A stretch of DNA of 46,147 nt, taken from CAYPPK01 sp964412615 (GTDB taxonomy: Bacteria > Patescibacteriota > Minisyncoccia > Sungbacterales > HO2-52-23). The notes under the pieces are model-generated. The model was not told the origin of the DNA. It did no database searches and saw only the letters and a list, made by a program, of their open reading frames with translations. Positions 15,768-25,182 of this stretch are shown here, piece by piece. Location: positions 1-46,147 of the forward strand of contig CAYPPK010000006.1 of NCBI GenBank assembly GCA_964412615.1, in the 5' to 3' direction. The position numbers were made by a program, and so were the translations under genes. Each line of letters opens with the position of its first letter. Position 1 is the stretch's first letter.

Positions 15768-18368
15768 ATGAAGCGACACTGGTTCCAAAGCCGAAAATTG
15801 TTAATTTCCATAGGGATGCTAATTTCCCTGATTTTGATTGTTTATTTTACTGATCCTTCTTTAGCTGCTCCAGCCGCTTCAACCAAGGGTACCAGTTTTC
15901 TAGGGGCCTTGGCTGGTATCGGTGGGACAATGACCACCTTAATATTAATCGGGCAAGCCGTAAGAATGTTTGGCGGAGTTCTTTTAACCATTGCCGCTAA
16001 TGCTCTTGATTTTGCTTTCCAGTGGAACACCACCAATATTTTCACCAATGCCGTATCGGGAGAACCGTTGGCTACTTTTTGGGGATATGCTCGAGATTTG
16101 GTCAACGGTGTTTTAATTTTAATTCTGCTTTGGATTGCCTTCGGGGTAATTTTCAATTTAGAAAGATTTAATGCGCGACGCCTTTTGGTGCGGGTGATTC
16201 TGGTTGGCCTCTTGATCAATTTCAGTTTAACCCTGACTTCTTCAGTTTTTTCCCTTGCCAATGCCTTAGCCCAGCCATTTGCTGAACAACTTAAAAAGTC
16301 CGGTGGAGTGGAGCCGGGGAAAACTGACCCGGCTACGGGAGGACCGGTATACCGGGGCATGTCCGTAAAAATAGTGGAAATTACCAATATCCACACTGTA
16401 ATGAATGCGGCTTCCCGAGATGTGGAAACATTAAAAAATTTAGCAGAGAGGCAGGAAGCGGGGGGATCTTCTGTTCCGGATATAAATCCGGCCGCACCGC
16501 CAGCTGTACAAGGTCCGTCTGGCAACGAAGAAGTAGTTTCTAATCCAGTTCCCCAACAACAACCTGAAAAAACTTCTTCTTTATTGGCCAATGATGCCGA
16601 AGCAGTACTTCCGGCCTTATTGATACCGGCCGCTTACGGGGCTTTGAAGTTAATAGGCGTAACCGTAGCAGCTACCAGCATTACTTCTTTTTTGGAGCAA
16701 TTCGCTTTAGGTCAAAACTCAATGGGAGCTATTGGCGCAGTTTCGGCGGGCGCTTGGACTCTTTTTCTTAATCCTTTCGTGGGTGGCCTTTTCTTGTTGG
16801 TAGCAACTTTTGTGATAGGGTCGTTGGCTATTATTTTTATGGTTAGAGGAATCATGATTATGATTTTAGCAATTTTATCTCCTCTAGCTTTTGCCGCTTT
16901 GGTAATTCCGGGACAAGATAAATATTTTAAAATGTGGATGGGCAAGCTTATCAATTGGTCCTTTTTTGCTCCCATTTCTTTTTTCCTCCTGCTTTTTGCC
17001 ATGCATATGGGAGATAAGATACAAGAAGCAAGCGTAGCGGCAGCTAAACGGCCTGAACTGCAAGCCAATCTTCCGGCGGCCTTCCAATTTGCTTTAATCC
17101 TAGGACTTTTAATTAGCGCTCTGGCGATTGCCAAATACATGGGGATACAGCTGGCTGCTACTTTAATGAACGTAGGAGAAAAATATGCCAAGGCAGGATT
17201 GGGGGTAGCCAAGGGATTTGCTTGGGGAACAGCACGACGGGCTGTCATACCTCGTCTGGGTGAAGCCGGCGGCAAAATGGAAACATGGGTTGGTAAACAA
17301 GGTGCATTCGCGCAAAGATTATTGCGCTTTCCGACTATAGGTTTGAGAGGTGTTACTGGTTTTGGCCGAGCCGAAACGGGCAAAGCCAGGGAGGAACTAA
17401 GAAAGAAACGGAGAACTCCAGAAGAATTACAGCGCATGATTGCACAGGAGGCCTTCTTAACTGCAACAGATAGAACAGCTGCCGTATTGGAACTTGCGAG
17501 CATGAAAAAACTTGCGGCCTTGCCGGGGATAGAGGGCTACAGAGAAGCAAGAAGGAATGCAATGGAGACTGCCGCATCTTCTCTCCATCGCATGGGCAGC
17601 ACGGAACAGTTAATGGAGATATTAAAAGCTGACCCGACACTTTCCGAGAAGAAATATTTTGCTCCGGAAAGGATAGAAGCCCTTCGTGGTGAAGTTAATG
17701 TTTTGGGATATGCGACTTTATCCGATGAGCAGAAAGATAAAGTTGCCGCTCAACTTTACTTGTGGAAAAGAATAGATCCATCCGATATGGCTAAATTAGA
17801 CACCACTGCGACCTTCAACGACCCTCAGGTGGTTTTCAATATTGCCGGACGAAATGTTGGACAAGGTGAACTTTCGCGTAAACTTTTCTTTAATACGTCC
17901 GACCCAGAACATTTGGGAAGAATGATGCGCGATGATCCAGCAACTGGTGCAAGTCTAAACGAAGAACTCACGGTTAGGAAAAATGAGATCATACCACTGC
18001 TTCCTGCTCGAACTTATGCCTATCTGCTAACACCACAAGCCAGAGCTGTTGGATGGATTATTCCACCGGATCATGAAAACTTTGCCCCAATTAGCGCTCT
18101 GCAAAATAATCTTGGTACACTAGAAAGTAGTGTCCAAGACCTTAATAAAACTCTGCAAACTCCAGGCGCATCACCAAGGCTAGTTTCCCGCACGATCGAC
18201 AGGCTTCAACTTGAAATTGCTAGGTGGAGTAGTGTTGCCGATCGGCTGAGGGATCGCGGCATACAGCGTCCAGATTTGCCGAATAATCTCCGGCTCAATT
18301 TTAATGTTCAACTCGACCCGCGCATAAATATTCCTCCTCCTGGTCCAACCAGAGGACCAATACCATAA
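15768..18368 (+). CDS. VirB6/TrbL-like polytopic membrane protein
   Basis: A protein of 866 aa. It opens with a signal or first helix (residues 9-27), then hydrophobic segments near 45-75, 108-130 and 137-165. A soluble loop of about 110 residues follows, then a second block of helices (about 275-300, 325-395, 400-420, 440-465). The C-terminal ~390 residues are hydrophilic, starting with a basic segment after the last helix, so probably cytoplasmic. This layout is that of VirB6/TrbL inner-membrane channel subunits, and the position before PrgI and VirB4 supports it. Sequence identity to VirB6 is not obvious, so the call rests on topology and context. Confidence 0.7.
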   Translation: MKRHWFQSRKLLISIGMLISLILIVYFTDPSLAAPAASTKGTSFLGALAGIGGTMTTLILIGQAVRMFGGVLLTIAANALDFAFQWNTTNIFTNAVSGEPLATFWGYARDLVNGVLILILLWIAFGVIFNLERFNARRLLVRVILVGLLINFSLTLTSSVFSLANALAQPFAEQLKKSGGVEPGKTDPATGGPVYRGMSVKIVEITNIHTVMNAASRDVETLKNLAERQEAGGSSVPDINPAAPPAVQGPSGNEEVVSNPVPQQQPEKTSSLLANDAEAVLPALLIPAAYGALKLIGVTVAATSITSFLEQFALGQNSMGAIGAVSAGAWTLFLNPFVGGLFLLVATFVIGSLAIIFMVRGIMIMILAILSPLAFAALVIPGQDKYFKMWMGKLINWSFFAPISFFLLLFAMHMGDKIQEASVAAAKRPELQANLPAAFQFALILGLLISALAIAKYMGIQLAATLMNVGEKYAKAGLGVAKGFAWGTARRAVIPRLGEAGGKMETWVGKQGAFAQRLLRFPTIGLRGVTGFGRAETGKAREELRKKRRTPEELQRMIAQEAFLTATDRTAAVLELASMKKLAALPGIEGYREARRNAMETAASSLHRMGSTEQLMEILKADPTLSEKKYFAPERIEALRGEVNVLGYATLSDEQKDKVAAQLYLWKRIDPSDMAKLDTTATFNDPQVVFNIAGRNVGQGELSRKLFFNTSDPEHLGRMMRDDPATGASLNEELTVRKNEIIPLLPARTYAYLLTPQARAVGWIIPPDHENFAPISALQNNLGTLESSVQDLNKTLQTPGASPRLVSRTIDRLQLEIARWSSVADRLRDRGIQRPDLPNNLRLNFNVQLDPRINIPPPGPTRGPIP

Positions 18369-18375
18369 AATAAAA

Positions 18376-19239
18376 ATGGCCAAATTCACCCAGCAACAAC
18401 TTGATGCGCAATACCAAAAACTTCCCCGGGAACTTCAGGATGCTTTTTTGGACGTGAACGCATTTAATAAAATTTTTGACATAGGAAAAAAACACAAACT
18501 TACGATAGAAGAAATAGGCTTTGCTGCTGAGGAAATTGCTTACATTATTTTGGGGTTGCTTTCTCCTGGTGATTTTATAAAGAGTCTGGCGGAACGGCTT
18601 AATCTTGAAGAGGATGAAATAAATCCGCTTGGGCAAGATATAAATCAACAAATCTTTTTGCCTTTGCGAGAAGCTCTGAAAAAGGCACACCAAATAGAAA
18701 TTGCAGTTGAAACACCTAAATCCGCCGAACCAGTCGCAACTAAAACACCCCCGGCTCCAATTACTCCTCCGCCTGCCGCTTCGGCAACAGTTATACCCCA
18801 GGAAGAAGTGGAAAAAATAAAAGAAGAATTCAAGCGCCGGCCTTTTGTCCAACCGGTTCCCGCAGAAAAATTTTCCCAAACTCCGCCGCCGCCTGCTCCA
18901 CCGCGGCCAATTGAACCCCCTTCCAAAATGCCGGCTCCGGCGCCCAAACCAGAACCAATTGCGCCCGTAACTGCTCCCAAACCTAAAATTTCCCCTATTG
19001 ATTTGCGCCAGGGGGCAAAACCCAGAACCATTCCTCCGGAGATGATGCGGGGAGCTATTTTTGCACCACCCACAAAAAAAACAACCGAACCAATTACTGC
19101 CCCGGTCTTATCTGAACCCGAAACAGTAACGGCTCCTCCTCCAGAAAATAAAGCACCGGAATTGAAACCTGAAGCAAAACCCTTGGATAAAAAGCCGCTT
19201 ACCAGAAGTTTTGACCCTTATCGAGAACCAATGGAATAA
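18376..19239 (+). CDS. Helical-domain protein with a proline-rich tail
   Basis: Unknown family, 287 aa. The first ~105 residues form a compact helical domain (PRELQDAFLDVNAFNKIF, then GLLSPGDFIKSLAERLNL) with no signal peptide. The remainder is a low-complexity Pro/Ala/Lys tail, rich in PPP and PAP runs. The N-terminal part resembles a small cytoplasmic interaction domain and the tail a flexible linker. It lies between the VirB6-like and PrgI genes, with 7 nt on one side and 1 nt on the other, so it is probably a cytoplasmic-face partner of the secretion machine. This role is inferred. Confidence 0.7.
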   Translation: MAKFTQQQLDAQYQKLPRELQDAFLDVNAFNKIFDIGKKHKLTIEEIGFAAEEIAYIILGLLSPGDFIKSLAERLNLEEDEINPLGQDINQQIFLPLREALKKAHQIEIAVETPKSAEPVATKTPPAPITPPPAASATVIPQEEVEKIKEEFKRRPFVQPVPAEKFSQTPPPPAPPRPIEPPSKMPAPAPKPEPIAPVTAPKPKISPIDLRQGAKPRTIPPEMMRGAIFAPPTKKTTEPITAPVLSEPETVTAPPPENKAPELKPEAKPLDKKPLTRSFDPYREPME

Positions 19240-19240
19240 T

Positions 19241-19651
19241 ATGCGCCAATATCAAGTTCCACAATTTATAACCATTGAAGACAAAGTATTCGGGCCTTTT
19301 ACCATCAAGCAGTTTCTTTACCTGGCCGGAGGAGGACTCTTGCTTGTGGCAGCCAGAGTATTTCTTGCTCCTTTTATATTTTGGTTGGTAGCCGGGGTGA
19401 TTGGGGGATTGGCGGCAAGTTTTGCTTTCCTTAAAATTAATGAACAGCCCTTCCCGGTTATTTTCAAAAACGCGGTTTTCTATTTTCTGCGGCCTCGGCT
19501 TTATATTTGGAAAAAAGAAGTTCAGACTAAGCCCCGAACCAAAACTGAAGTTAAACCCAGCGAATCTTTAATAAAAAGCATACCCAAGATCACCCAGTCA
19601 AAACTATCGGATCTTGCCTGGAGCCTTGATATAAAACAAACAAGGAAGTAG
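19241..19651 (+). CDS. PrgI-family membrane protein
   Basis: Proteins of the PrgI family accompany VirB4 ATPases in Gram-positive and CPR conjugation-like systems. The N-terminus MRQYQVPQFITIEDKVFGPFT is typical, followed by two close membrane helices (about 28-45 and 47-65) and a basic C-terminal segment with the LRPRLYIWKKE motif. ATG 19241 is preferred over an in-frame upstream codon at 19211 because it gives the family N-terminus and lies 1 nt after the previous stop. Confidence 0.88.
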   Translation: MRQYQVPQFITIEDKVFGPFTIKQFLYLAGGGLLLVAARVFLAPFIFWLVAGVIGGLAASFAFLKINEQPFPVIFKNAVFYFLRPRLYIWKKEVQTKPRTKTEVKPSESLIKSIPKITQSKLSDLAWSLDIKQTRK

Positions 19652-19656
19652 TTGGT

Positions 19657-19716
19657 AGCTTGTAGTTAGTAGGTTAGAGTAACGCCTACAAGCTATAAGC
19701 TAATGCCTACAAGCTT
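19657..19716. repeat. Inverted CTACAAGCT micro-repeats
   Basis: AGCTTGTAG (19657-19665) is the reverse complement of CTACAAGCT, which occurs at 19686-19694 and again at 19707-19715, with an ATAAGCT variant between. It forms a hairpin between the prgI and VirB4-N genes. Similar CTACAA/TTGTAG units occur inside rsmA. Confidence 0.6.
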
Positions 19717-19725
19717 TTAAAAAAT

Positions 19726-20370
19726 ATGCCTACCGGAGCCTCAGCCCAACAATTTTTAGCCATTGATACCATACGCGAAGACGCGCTGGTGCTTAAAGAT
19801 GGCGGCTTGCGCGTAGTTCTGATGTGCTCCTCGCTCAATTTTGCTTTGAAATCGGCCGACGAGCAGGATGCGATCATTTTCCAATATCAGAATATGTTGA
19901 ACTCGCTGGATTTCCCCCTGCAATTTGTTGTTCATTCACGCCGCTTAAACATTGCTCCTTATTTGGAATCGCTTAATGACCGCCACAAGGAAGAGGATAA
20001 CGAACTTTTGAAAATCCAGATTGGCGAATACGCTGAATTCATAAAAACTTTTACGGAAGCAACCAACATCATGTCTAAAACTTTTTACGCGGTAATTCCT
20101 TTCACTCCTCCGATTTTTGAAAAAGAGGGAATAATGTCGGGCTTGTTTTCTACGCTGGGGCTGAAGAGGGGCAAGGGTTCCCCAGATGGTTCTTTTACCG
20201 AATATAAAAACCAGCTGTGGCAGAGGGTAGAAACCGTGGTTGCCGGCCTGCAAGGTTTAGGGATAAGAGCCGTGCCCCTTAATACTGAAGAATTAATTGA
20301 GCTTTTTTACGGGTTATATAATCCCACGGAATTTGAACGAGTATCCGGAGCTAGTAGTAATAACAAATAA
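19726..20370 (+). CDS. VirB4/TraC N-terminal-domain-like protein
   Basis: A 214-aa cytoplasmic protein corresponding to the N-terminal non-ATPase domain of VirB4/TraC-like proteins. It shows the strand pattern LAIDTIREDALVLKDGGLRVVLMCS, then FQYQNMLNSLDFPLQFVVHSR, and the FIKTFTEATNIMSKTFYAVIPF segment. It ends 5 nt before the ATPase gene, whose protein itself begins with a further linker region, so one VirB4 function seems to be split over two adjacent genes. It probably docks the ATPase to PrgI at the membrane. Confidence 0.78.
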   Translation: MPTGASAQQFLAIDTIREDALVLKDGGLRVVLMCSSLNFALKSADEQDAIIFQYQNMLNSLDFPLQFVVHSRRLNIAPYLESLNDRHKEEDNELLKIQIGEYAEFIKTFTEATNIMSKTFYAVIPFTPPIFEKEGIMSGLFSTLGLKRGKGSPDGSFTEYKNQLWQRVETVVAGLQGLGIRAVPLNTEELIELFYGLYNPTEFERVSGASSNNK

Positions 20371-20375
20371 TTTTT

Positions 20376-22187
20376 ATGGCGCTTTTCAGCAAAAAATCAA
20401 AAGAAGCGGGAGAAGATGTTTTAGCCGTTTTCCCGGAAGAAATCTATCGCACCGGCGAGTTAGCCCTCAAAGACGTTCTTTCTCCTTCCGCTTTGGAAAT
20501 CAATCCCACCTTTGTGCGCCTAGGCGCTAAATTGGCTCGCACTCTTTTTGTTTTTTCCTATCCTCGTTATCTGCACACCAGTTGGTTTTCCCCCATCATC
20601 AATTTGGATAAAATTTTTGATATTTCCATGTTTATCCATCCGGTGGATACGGCCTCCATGCTGCGCAACTTGAGGCGGAAAGTAGCCCAAGTGCAATCAC
20701 AAATTTCCATGCGGGAAGAAAAAGGACTGGTGCGCGATCCTATTCTGGATACGGCCTATCGGGATTTGGAAGAACTGCGTGATAAATTACAGCAGGCCAC
20801 CGAGCGCATATTTAATTTCGGACTTTACCTCACCATCTACGGCTTCAGCGAAGACGAATTAAACAAAGCCGAAACAGAAATTAAATCCTTGCTGGAAGCA
20901 AAATTGGTTTACACCAAGCCCGCCCTGTTCCAACAAGCCGAAGCTTTCCAGGCGGTTTTGCCCCTGGCTACGGACAAAATTGCTATTAATACTTACCTTA
21001 ATTCCTCTCCCATCTCCTCCACCTTCCCGTTTGTTTCCTTTGATCTCACTTCCAACAAAGGAATTCTTTACGGTATCAACCGCCACAATAACAGTTTGGT
21101 TCTCTTTGACCGTTTTTCCCTGCCCAATGCCAACGCGGTGGTCTTTGGGGTTTCCGGAGGAGGCAAAAGTTATTTTGTAAAACTGGAAATTCTGCGCTCG
21201 CTTATGTGGGATACGGATGTCATTGTCATTGATCCGGAACGGGAATACGAGTATTTGTCCCAGGCGGTGGGAGGTTCTTACATAAATATTTCTTTAACCT
21301 CTAAAAACCATATAAATCCTTTTGACCTTCCCACTCCCCGCGAAGACGAATCGCCGGCTGATGTTTTGCGCTCTAATATTGTAAACTTAATCGGCCTCTT
21401 TCGGATCATGCTTGGCGGCCTTAGTCCTGAAGAGGACGCAATTCTTGACCAGGCGATCAGCGAAACCTATGCCTCCAGGGACATTACCCCCGAAGCGGAT
21501 TTTTCCAAAATCGTGGCCCCTACCCTTTCTGATTTGGAACTGGTGCTGGCTTCAACCGTCGGAGGAGAAAATTTAGCCATGCGCCTGAAAAAATACACCA
21601 CGGGCACTTGGGCGGGATTTCTCAATCAGCCGACCAATATTGAGATGAATAACCGCCTGGTGGTATTTTCGGTGCGGGACATGGAAGACGAATTGCGGCC
21701 GGTGGGAATCTTTTTGGTCCTGCATTATATCTGGAACACCATTCGTTCTCAATTAAAAAAACGTTTATTAATGGTGGATGAAGCTTGGTGGCTGATGAAA
21801 AACGAGGACGGCGCTTCTTTTCTTTTTGGCATTGCCAAGCGCAGCCGCAAGTATTACTTGGGACTTACGACTATAACCCAAGACGTGGGAGATTTTATCA
21901 ACTCTCCCTACGGCCGGCCGATTGTTACCAATTCTTCCATGCAAATGCTCCTGAAACAGTCACCGGCCACTATTGATGCCGTAATGCAAACCTTTAATTT
22001 AACTGAAGAGGAAAAATTCCTGCTTTTGGAATCAGAGCGGGGAGAGGGAATATTTTTCGCCGGATTAAAACATATCGCCATTAAGGTTCTGGGCTCCTAC
22101 ACCGAAGACCAAATTATAACTTCCGACCCGGCCCAATTGTTGTTAATCAAAAAAGCGAAGGAAGATTTTGCCAAACAAAATACGTAG
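20376..22187 (+). CDS. virB4: VirB4/TraC-family secretion ATPase
   Basis: The energising ATPase of type IV secretion-like systems, 603 aa. Walker A is GVSGGGKS near residue 258, followed by VIVIDPEREYEYL. Walker B is LLMVDEAWWLM near residue 466, then the TITQDVGDF motif and the conserved NSSMQMLLKQSP segment. The first ~240 residues carry the linker typical of this family. No signal peptide is present, so it acts at the cytoplasmic face. It is flanked by the N-domain gene and exported proteins of the same cluster. Confidence 0.93.
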   Translation: MALFSKKSKEAGEDVLAVFPEEIYRTGELALKDVLSPSALEINPTFVRLGAKLARTLFVFSYPRYLHTSWFSPIINLDKIFDISMFIHPVDTASMLRNLRRKVAQVQSQISMREEKGLVRDPILDTAYRDLEELRDKLQQATERIFNFGLYLTIYGFSEDELNKAETEIKSLLEAKLVYTKPALFQQAEAFQAVLPLATDKIAINTYLNSSPISSTFPFVSFDLTSNKGILYGINRHNNSLVLFDRFSLPNANAVVFGVSGGGKSYFVKLEILRSLMWDTDVIVIDPEREYEYLSQAVGGSYINISLTSKNHINPFDLPTPREDESPADVLRSNIVNLIGLFRIMLGGLSPEEDAILDQAISETYASRDITPEADFSKIVAPTLSDLELVLASTVGGENLAMRLKKYTTGTWAGFLNQPTNIEMNNRLVVFSVRDMEDELRPVGIFLVLHYIWNTIRSQLKKRLLMVDEAWWLMKNEDGASFLFGIAKRSRKYYLGLTTITQDVGDFINSPYGRPIVTNSSMQMLLKQSPATIDAVMQTFNLTEEEKFLLLESERGEGIFFAGLKHIAIKVLGSYTEDQIITSDPAQLLLIKKAKEDFAKQNT

Positions 22188-22199
22188 CATGATTAGATT

Positions 22200-23180
22200 A
22201 TGAGTAAATTTGCGACTATCATCACTCTAGGAATATCAGCCATTTTGGCTGCTTTCGCGCAGGCTCAGTTTATTCCTGAACCGGTGTCTTTGGTTGCTTC
22301 GCCTTTATCGCCTTCTCCCGGCGAAGCCGTAACCGTTACTGCTTCTACCCCAACATTTGATAGAAACTCGGCCTTTTTTTCCTGGACAGTAAACAGCAAA
22401 CAACGGCTGGAATTTTCTGGGCAAGGCAAAAACGAGATTCAGTTAACCGCAGGTGAGATTGGTTCGGTTCTTCAGGTCAGAGTAGAAGTAGACGGGCCAC
22501 AAGGAATGGGGGGGACCGCTTCCGTTGCCTTGAGAGTAACCGACCTTGCCTTAACTTGGTCTGCCGAAACTTATATCCCCAAATGGTATCAGGGAAAAGC
22601 ATTACCAACACCAGGCGCAGTAGTAAATATTGTCGCTATACCAAGATTTGTGGTGGGAGGCAGAGAAATTCCGCCCCAAAGTTTGGTTTATCGCTGGGGA
22701 CTGGATGATGAGGAAAGGGCTTTAACTGGAGTCGGCGCCCAAGTATTTCAAATTCGTACTTCTGATCTTCCTAAAACATCCCATCAAATAAAAGTCACTA
22801 TAGAAGATAGCACCAGACAAATCACCAAAGAGGGAGAAATGTTTATTATCCCGACCAACCCCCGTTTGGCAATTTATCCATCTACTCCATTGGGTGGGAT
22901 AGAATTTCGTTCTTCCCCTTTATTTTTGCCAACTACCGCCCGGGGAATTATTGATTTCCAAGCGGAACCATTTTTCTTTGCCATCAAATCACGTAAAGAA
23001 TTGCCTTATCAATGGAGTATTGGCGGAAGCGAAGGCAAGGGCAACTCCGGAGAGGAATATAAACTATCTTTGAATACCGGAGATAGCCCGGTGCCTGTTC
23101 TTCCTGTTTCCATAAATGTAAACTTGGTCAACTCCGTTTTATCAGCCGTATCCAAAACCTTAACTCTTTTTTTGCAATGA
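22200..23180 (+). CDS. Exported beta-sandwich protein of the secretion cluster
   Basis: Unknown family, 326 aa. A signal peptide (about residues 1-22, ending AQAQ) precedes a mature part made of repeated strand-rich segments with FSWTVNSKQ, YRWGLDDEE and YQWSIGGSE motifs. These resemble PKD/Ig-like domains with a conserved Trp. There are no membrane helices after the signal. The last codon overlaps the pilin start (ATGA at 23177-23180). It is probably an extracytoplasmic structural or adhesive part of the machine. Confidence 0.7.
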   Translation: MSKFATIITLGISAILAAFAQAQFIPEPVSLVASPLSPSPGEAVTVTASTPTFDRNSAFFSWTVNSKQRLEFSGQGKNEIQLTAGEIGSVLQVRVEVDGPQGMGGTASVALRVTDLALTWSAETYIPKWYQGKALPTPGAVVNIVAIPRFVVGGREIPPQSLVYRWGLDDEERALTGVGAQVFQIRTSDLPKTSHQIKVTIEDSTRQITKEGEMFIIPTNPRLAIYPSTPLGGIEFRSSPLFLPTTARGIIDFQAEPFFFAIKSRKELPYQWSIGGSEGKGNSGEEYKLSLNTGDSPVPVLPVSINVNLVNSVLSAVSKTLTLFLQ

Positions 23181-23983
23181 AAAAATTTCTCATTATAACT
23201 TTTCTAGCCGCTGTCTTGTTGGTTTCTTCTGCCAGTGCTGAAGAAACTTGCCGCACGCCGTCTGGTAAATCTTGTTTCCGGGTACAGCAAGCTGCTGTAG
23301 CTCAAGCGCAAGGTTTGGAATTTTTGGGTATAAATTACAGCACCGATATCGGAGATATTCTGGCGGGAGTTTATCGCTTTGCTTTAGGACTGATCGGAAT
23401 TGCTGCTCTTATTATGTTTGTTTTGGGCGGTGTAACCTACATGACCGCGGCGGATTCCCAAGACAGGGTAAAGCAAGGACAAACATTCATGCGCAATGCC
23501 GTTTTTGGTCTGGTGCTGGCCCTGCTTTCTTATCTTATTCTTTACACAATAAATCCGGATATTGTGGAAAAATTGAATTTAGACATCAAACCAGTTAAAG
23601 AGGCAGATGTAAAAATAGAACCATTGTATATCGGAGAACTACCAAATGATCCAAGTGCGCTTTCTAGAGAGTTTGCCGCCAGAAGACAATATTATGTTAC
23701 CAAAGAGAATATGAGCCAGGCTCAAAGCGGCGCAATGGTGGAAGGAGAGACGGAAGCCAGGATCGGTTGTAGTTATAGCGATTCAAGTAAGCAGCAGGCC
23801 TGCCAAGCCGGCGTTATGCAAATCTATAGGCAATACCGTGATATAATTGCGACCTGTTTGTCGATTTATTACTCGCAAGGCGGCAGCGGCTCCGACGTTA
23901 GGCGCTGTAGAGAAGATCAAAGAGTAAGTGTAGAAGATATGCGAACACGCATAACAGAATATAAAATAAAAACCAACAAATAA
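23177..23983 (+). CDS. VirB2/TrbC-like pilin with a C-terminal extension
   Basis: A 268-aa protein with a signal peptide (about 1-21). It then has two closely spaced hydrophobic helices: residues about 62-86 (FALGLIGIAALIMFVLGGVTYMT) and about 106-125 (AVFGLVLALLSYLILY). That is the arrangement of VirB2/TrbC pilins. Unusually, a soluble tail of about 140 residues follows, with several Cys residues (two in the GCSYSDSSKQQACQ segment and further single ones), which may form disulfides. The start overlaps the preceding stop by 4 nt and the next gene begins directly after the stop. Confidence 0.78.
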   Translation: MKKFLIITFLAAVLLVSSASAEETCRTPSGKSCFRVQQAAVAQAQGLEFLGINYSTDIGDILAGVYRFALGLIGIAALIMFVLGGVTYMTAADSQDRVKQGQTFMRNAVFGLVLALLSYLILYTINPDIVEKLNLDIKPVKEADVKIEPLYIGELPNDPSALSREFAARRQYYVTKENMSQAQSGAMVEGETEARIGCSYSDSSKQQACQAGVMQIYRQYRDIIATCLSIYYSQGGSGSDVRRCREDQRVSVEDMRTRITEYKIKTNK

Positions 23984-25156
23984 ATGGATATAATCCGCAC
24001 CAAAAGAATAATTTATCTGTCTGCCGGGGTTGTTGCCATAATGCTGGTAATTTATTTAGGATACCGTTCAATCTCTTCACCAGAAACCCCAACAGAACAG
24101 CAAACGCCGCGAGTAACCGGAAGAGTTCCTCTGCCGTCCATACCCGAACTCACTACTGAAGAAATAGCTGAAGAAATCAAAAGGCCACAGATAGCCGGAG
24201 AGCCGGAAGCTGTTTTGATGGCGCTTGCCGACTTTCCAGTGGTTTCCTTGGCGCTGAATCCGGCCGGAAATAAGGTTTTATTTTATAAAAAAGACGGGGG
24301 AGGGCTCTTTGTGGTAGATTTTAACGGCAAAAATCAGGAAAAAATTTCTAATTTAACCGTGGTCGGTTTAATTGACGCGTTGTGGACTAGAGCAGGGGAT
24401 AGGGCTTCTGTTTTTTATCTAGACCAAGAAATTTTAAAAAGTTTCGTGCAGATAGGAACCTCTTCGGTAACTGCTTTACCACAAGACCTCAAAAGTTTTT
24501 CTTGGTCGCCGGATGGAAAGTCGCTGGCTTATCTGGTAAAGAAAAATAATGAATTGAGTTTAGTAATTGCCGATTCAGCCGGTCGCAACCCAAGAACAGT
24601 TTACACCACTCCCATCGCTGATGCGCAATTATCTTGGATTACTTCCGATCGTATTGCTTTTCAGACTGCTCCTTCGGGATTAGCAGAAGGATTTCTTTTT
24701 GTTTTTTCCCGCTCAAATGGAATTTTGTCCAGAATTTTAGGACCGGTTTTCGGGCTTACTTCCTTTTGGTCTCCGGATGGATCGCAGGTGTTGACTGCCA
24801 GCACAGAGGCCAACGGCCGCAATTTAAAAATGATAATTTACGACGCTTCCGGTAAGGCCGTTTTTTCCATTACGCCGCCCACTTTACCTGAAAAATGTTT
24901 TTGGGCCAGCACAACCCTGCTTTATTGTGCTGTTCCCCAAAATAATTTGGCCAATACCGTGTGGCCGGACGATTATTTGCGCGGAGAATTGAATACTTCG
25001 GATCGAATATTGCTTATTGATATAAAAGAAAAGAAAGTTGGTGAAATTTACAATTCTGATTTTGATATCTCCGATCTCCGCGTCACCAAAAACCAAGATT
25101 ATCTTTTTTTTATAGACAGAAAAAACGGAACTCCTTGGAGCCTCAAACTCAAGTAA
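23984..25156 (+). CDS. Membrane-anchored WD40/TolB-like beta-propeller
   Basis: This 390-aa protein has a short cytoplasmic N-terminus and one membrane helix (about 8-27). The extracytoplasmic part carries repeated propeller-blade motifs: LALNPAGNKVLFY, FSWSPDGKSLAYL, LSWITSDRIAFQ and TSFWSPDGSQVLT. These match TolB/DPP-type blades, commonly protein-binding scaffolds. It is the last gene of the secretion cluster and begins on the base after the pilin stop. It converges with khpB 26 nt away. Its partner is unknown. Confidence 0.8.
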   Translation: MDIIRTKRIIYLSAGVVAIMLVIYLGYRSISSPETPTEQQTPRVTGRVPLPSIPELTTEEIAEEIKRPQIAGEPEAVLMALADFPVVSLALNPAGNKVLFYKKDGGGLFVVDFNGKNQEKISNLTVVGLIDALWTRAGDRASVFYLDQEILKSFVQIGTSSVTALPQDLKSFSWSPDGKSLAYLVKKNNELSLVIADSAGRNPRTVYTTPIADAQLSWITSDRIAFQTAPSGLAEGFLFVFSRSNGILSRILGPVFGLTSFWSPDGSQVLTASTEANGRNLKMIIYDASGKAVFSITPPTLPEKCFWASTTLLYCAVPQNNLANTVWPDDYLRGELNTSDRILLIDIKEKKVGEIYNSDFDISDLRVTKNQDYLFFIDRKNGTPWSLKLK

Positions 25157-25182
25157 AAAGGCGAAATATCTTTTATCTTTAT

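Noticed and set aside
15842..16591. 249-codon antisense frame in the same gene
   Set aside because: Same reason; the sense frame has signal, membrane helices and operon context.
16712..17503. Long antisense frame opposite the VirB6-like gene
   Set aside because: It mirrors the codon structure of the real membrane protein gene; composition (Ala/Lys/Ile repeats) is that of a complement artefact.
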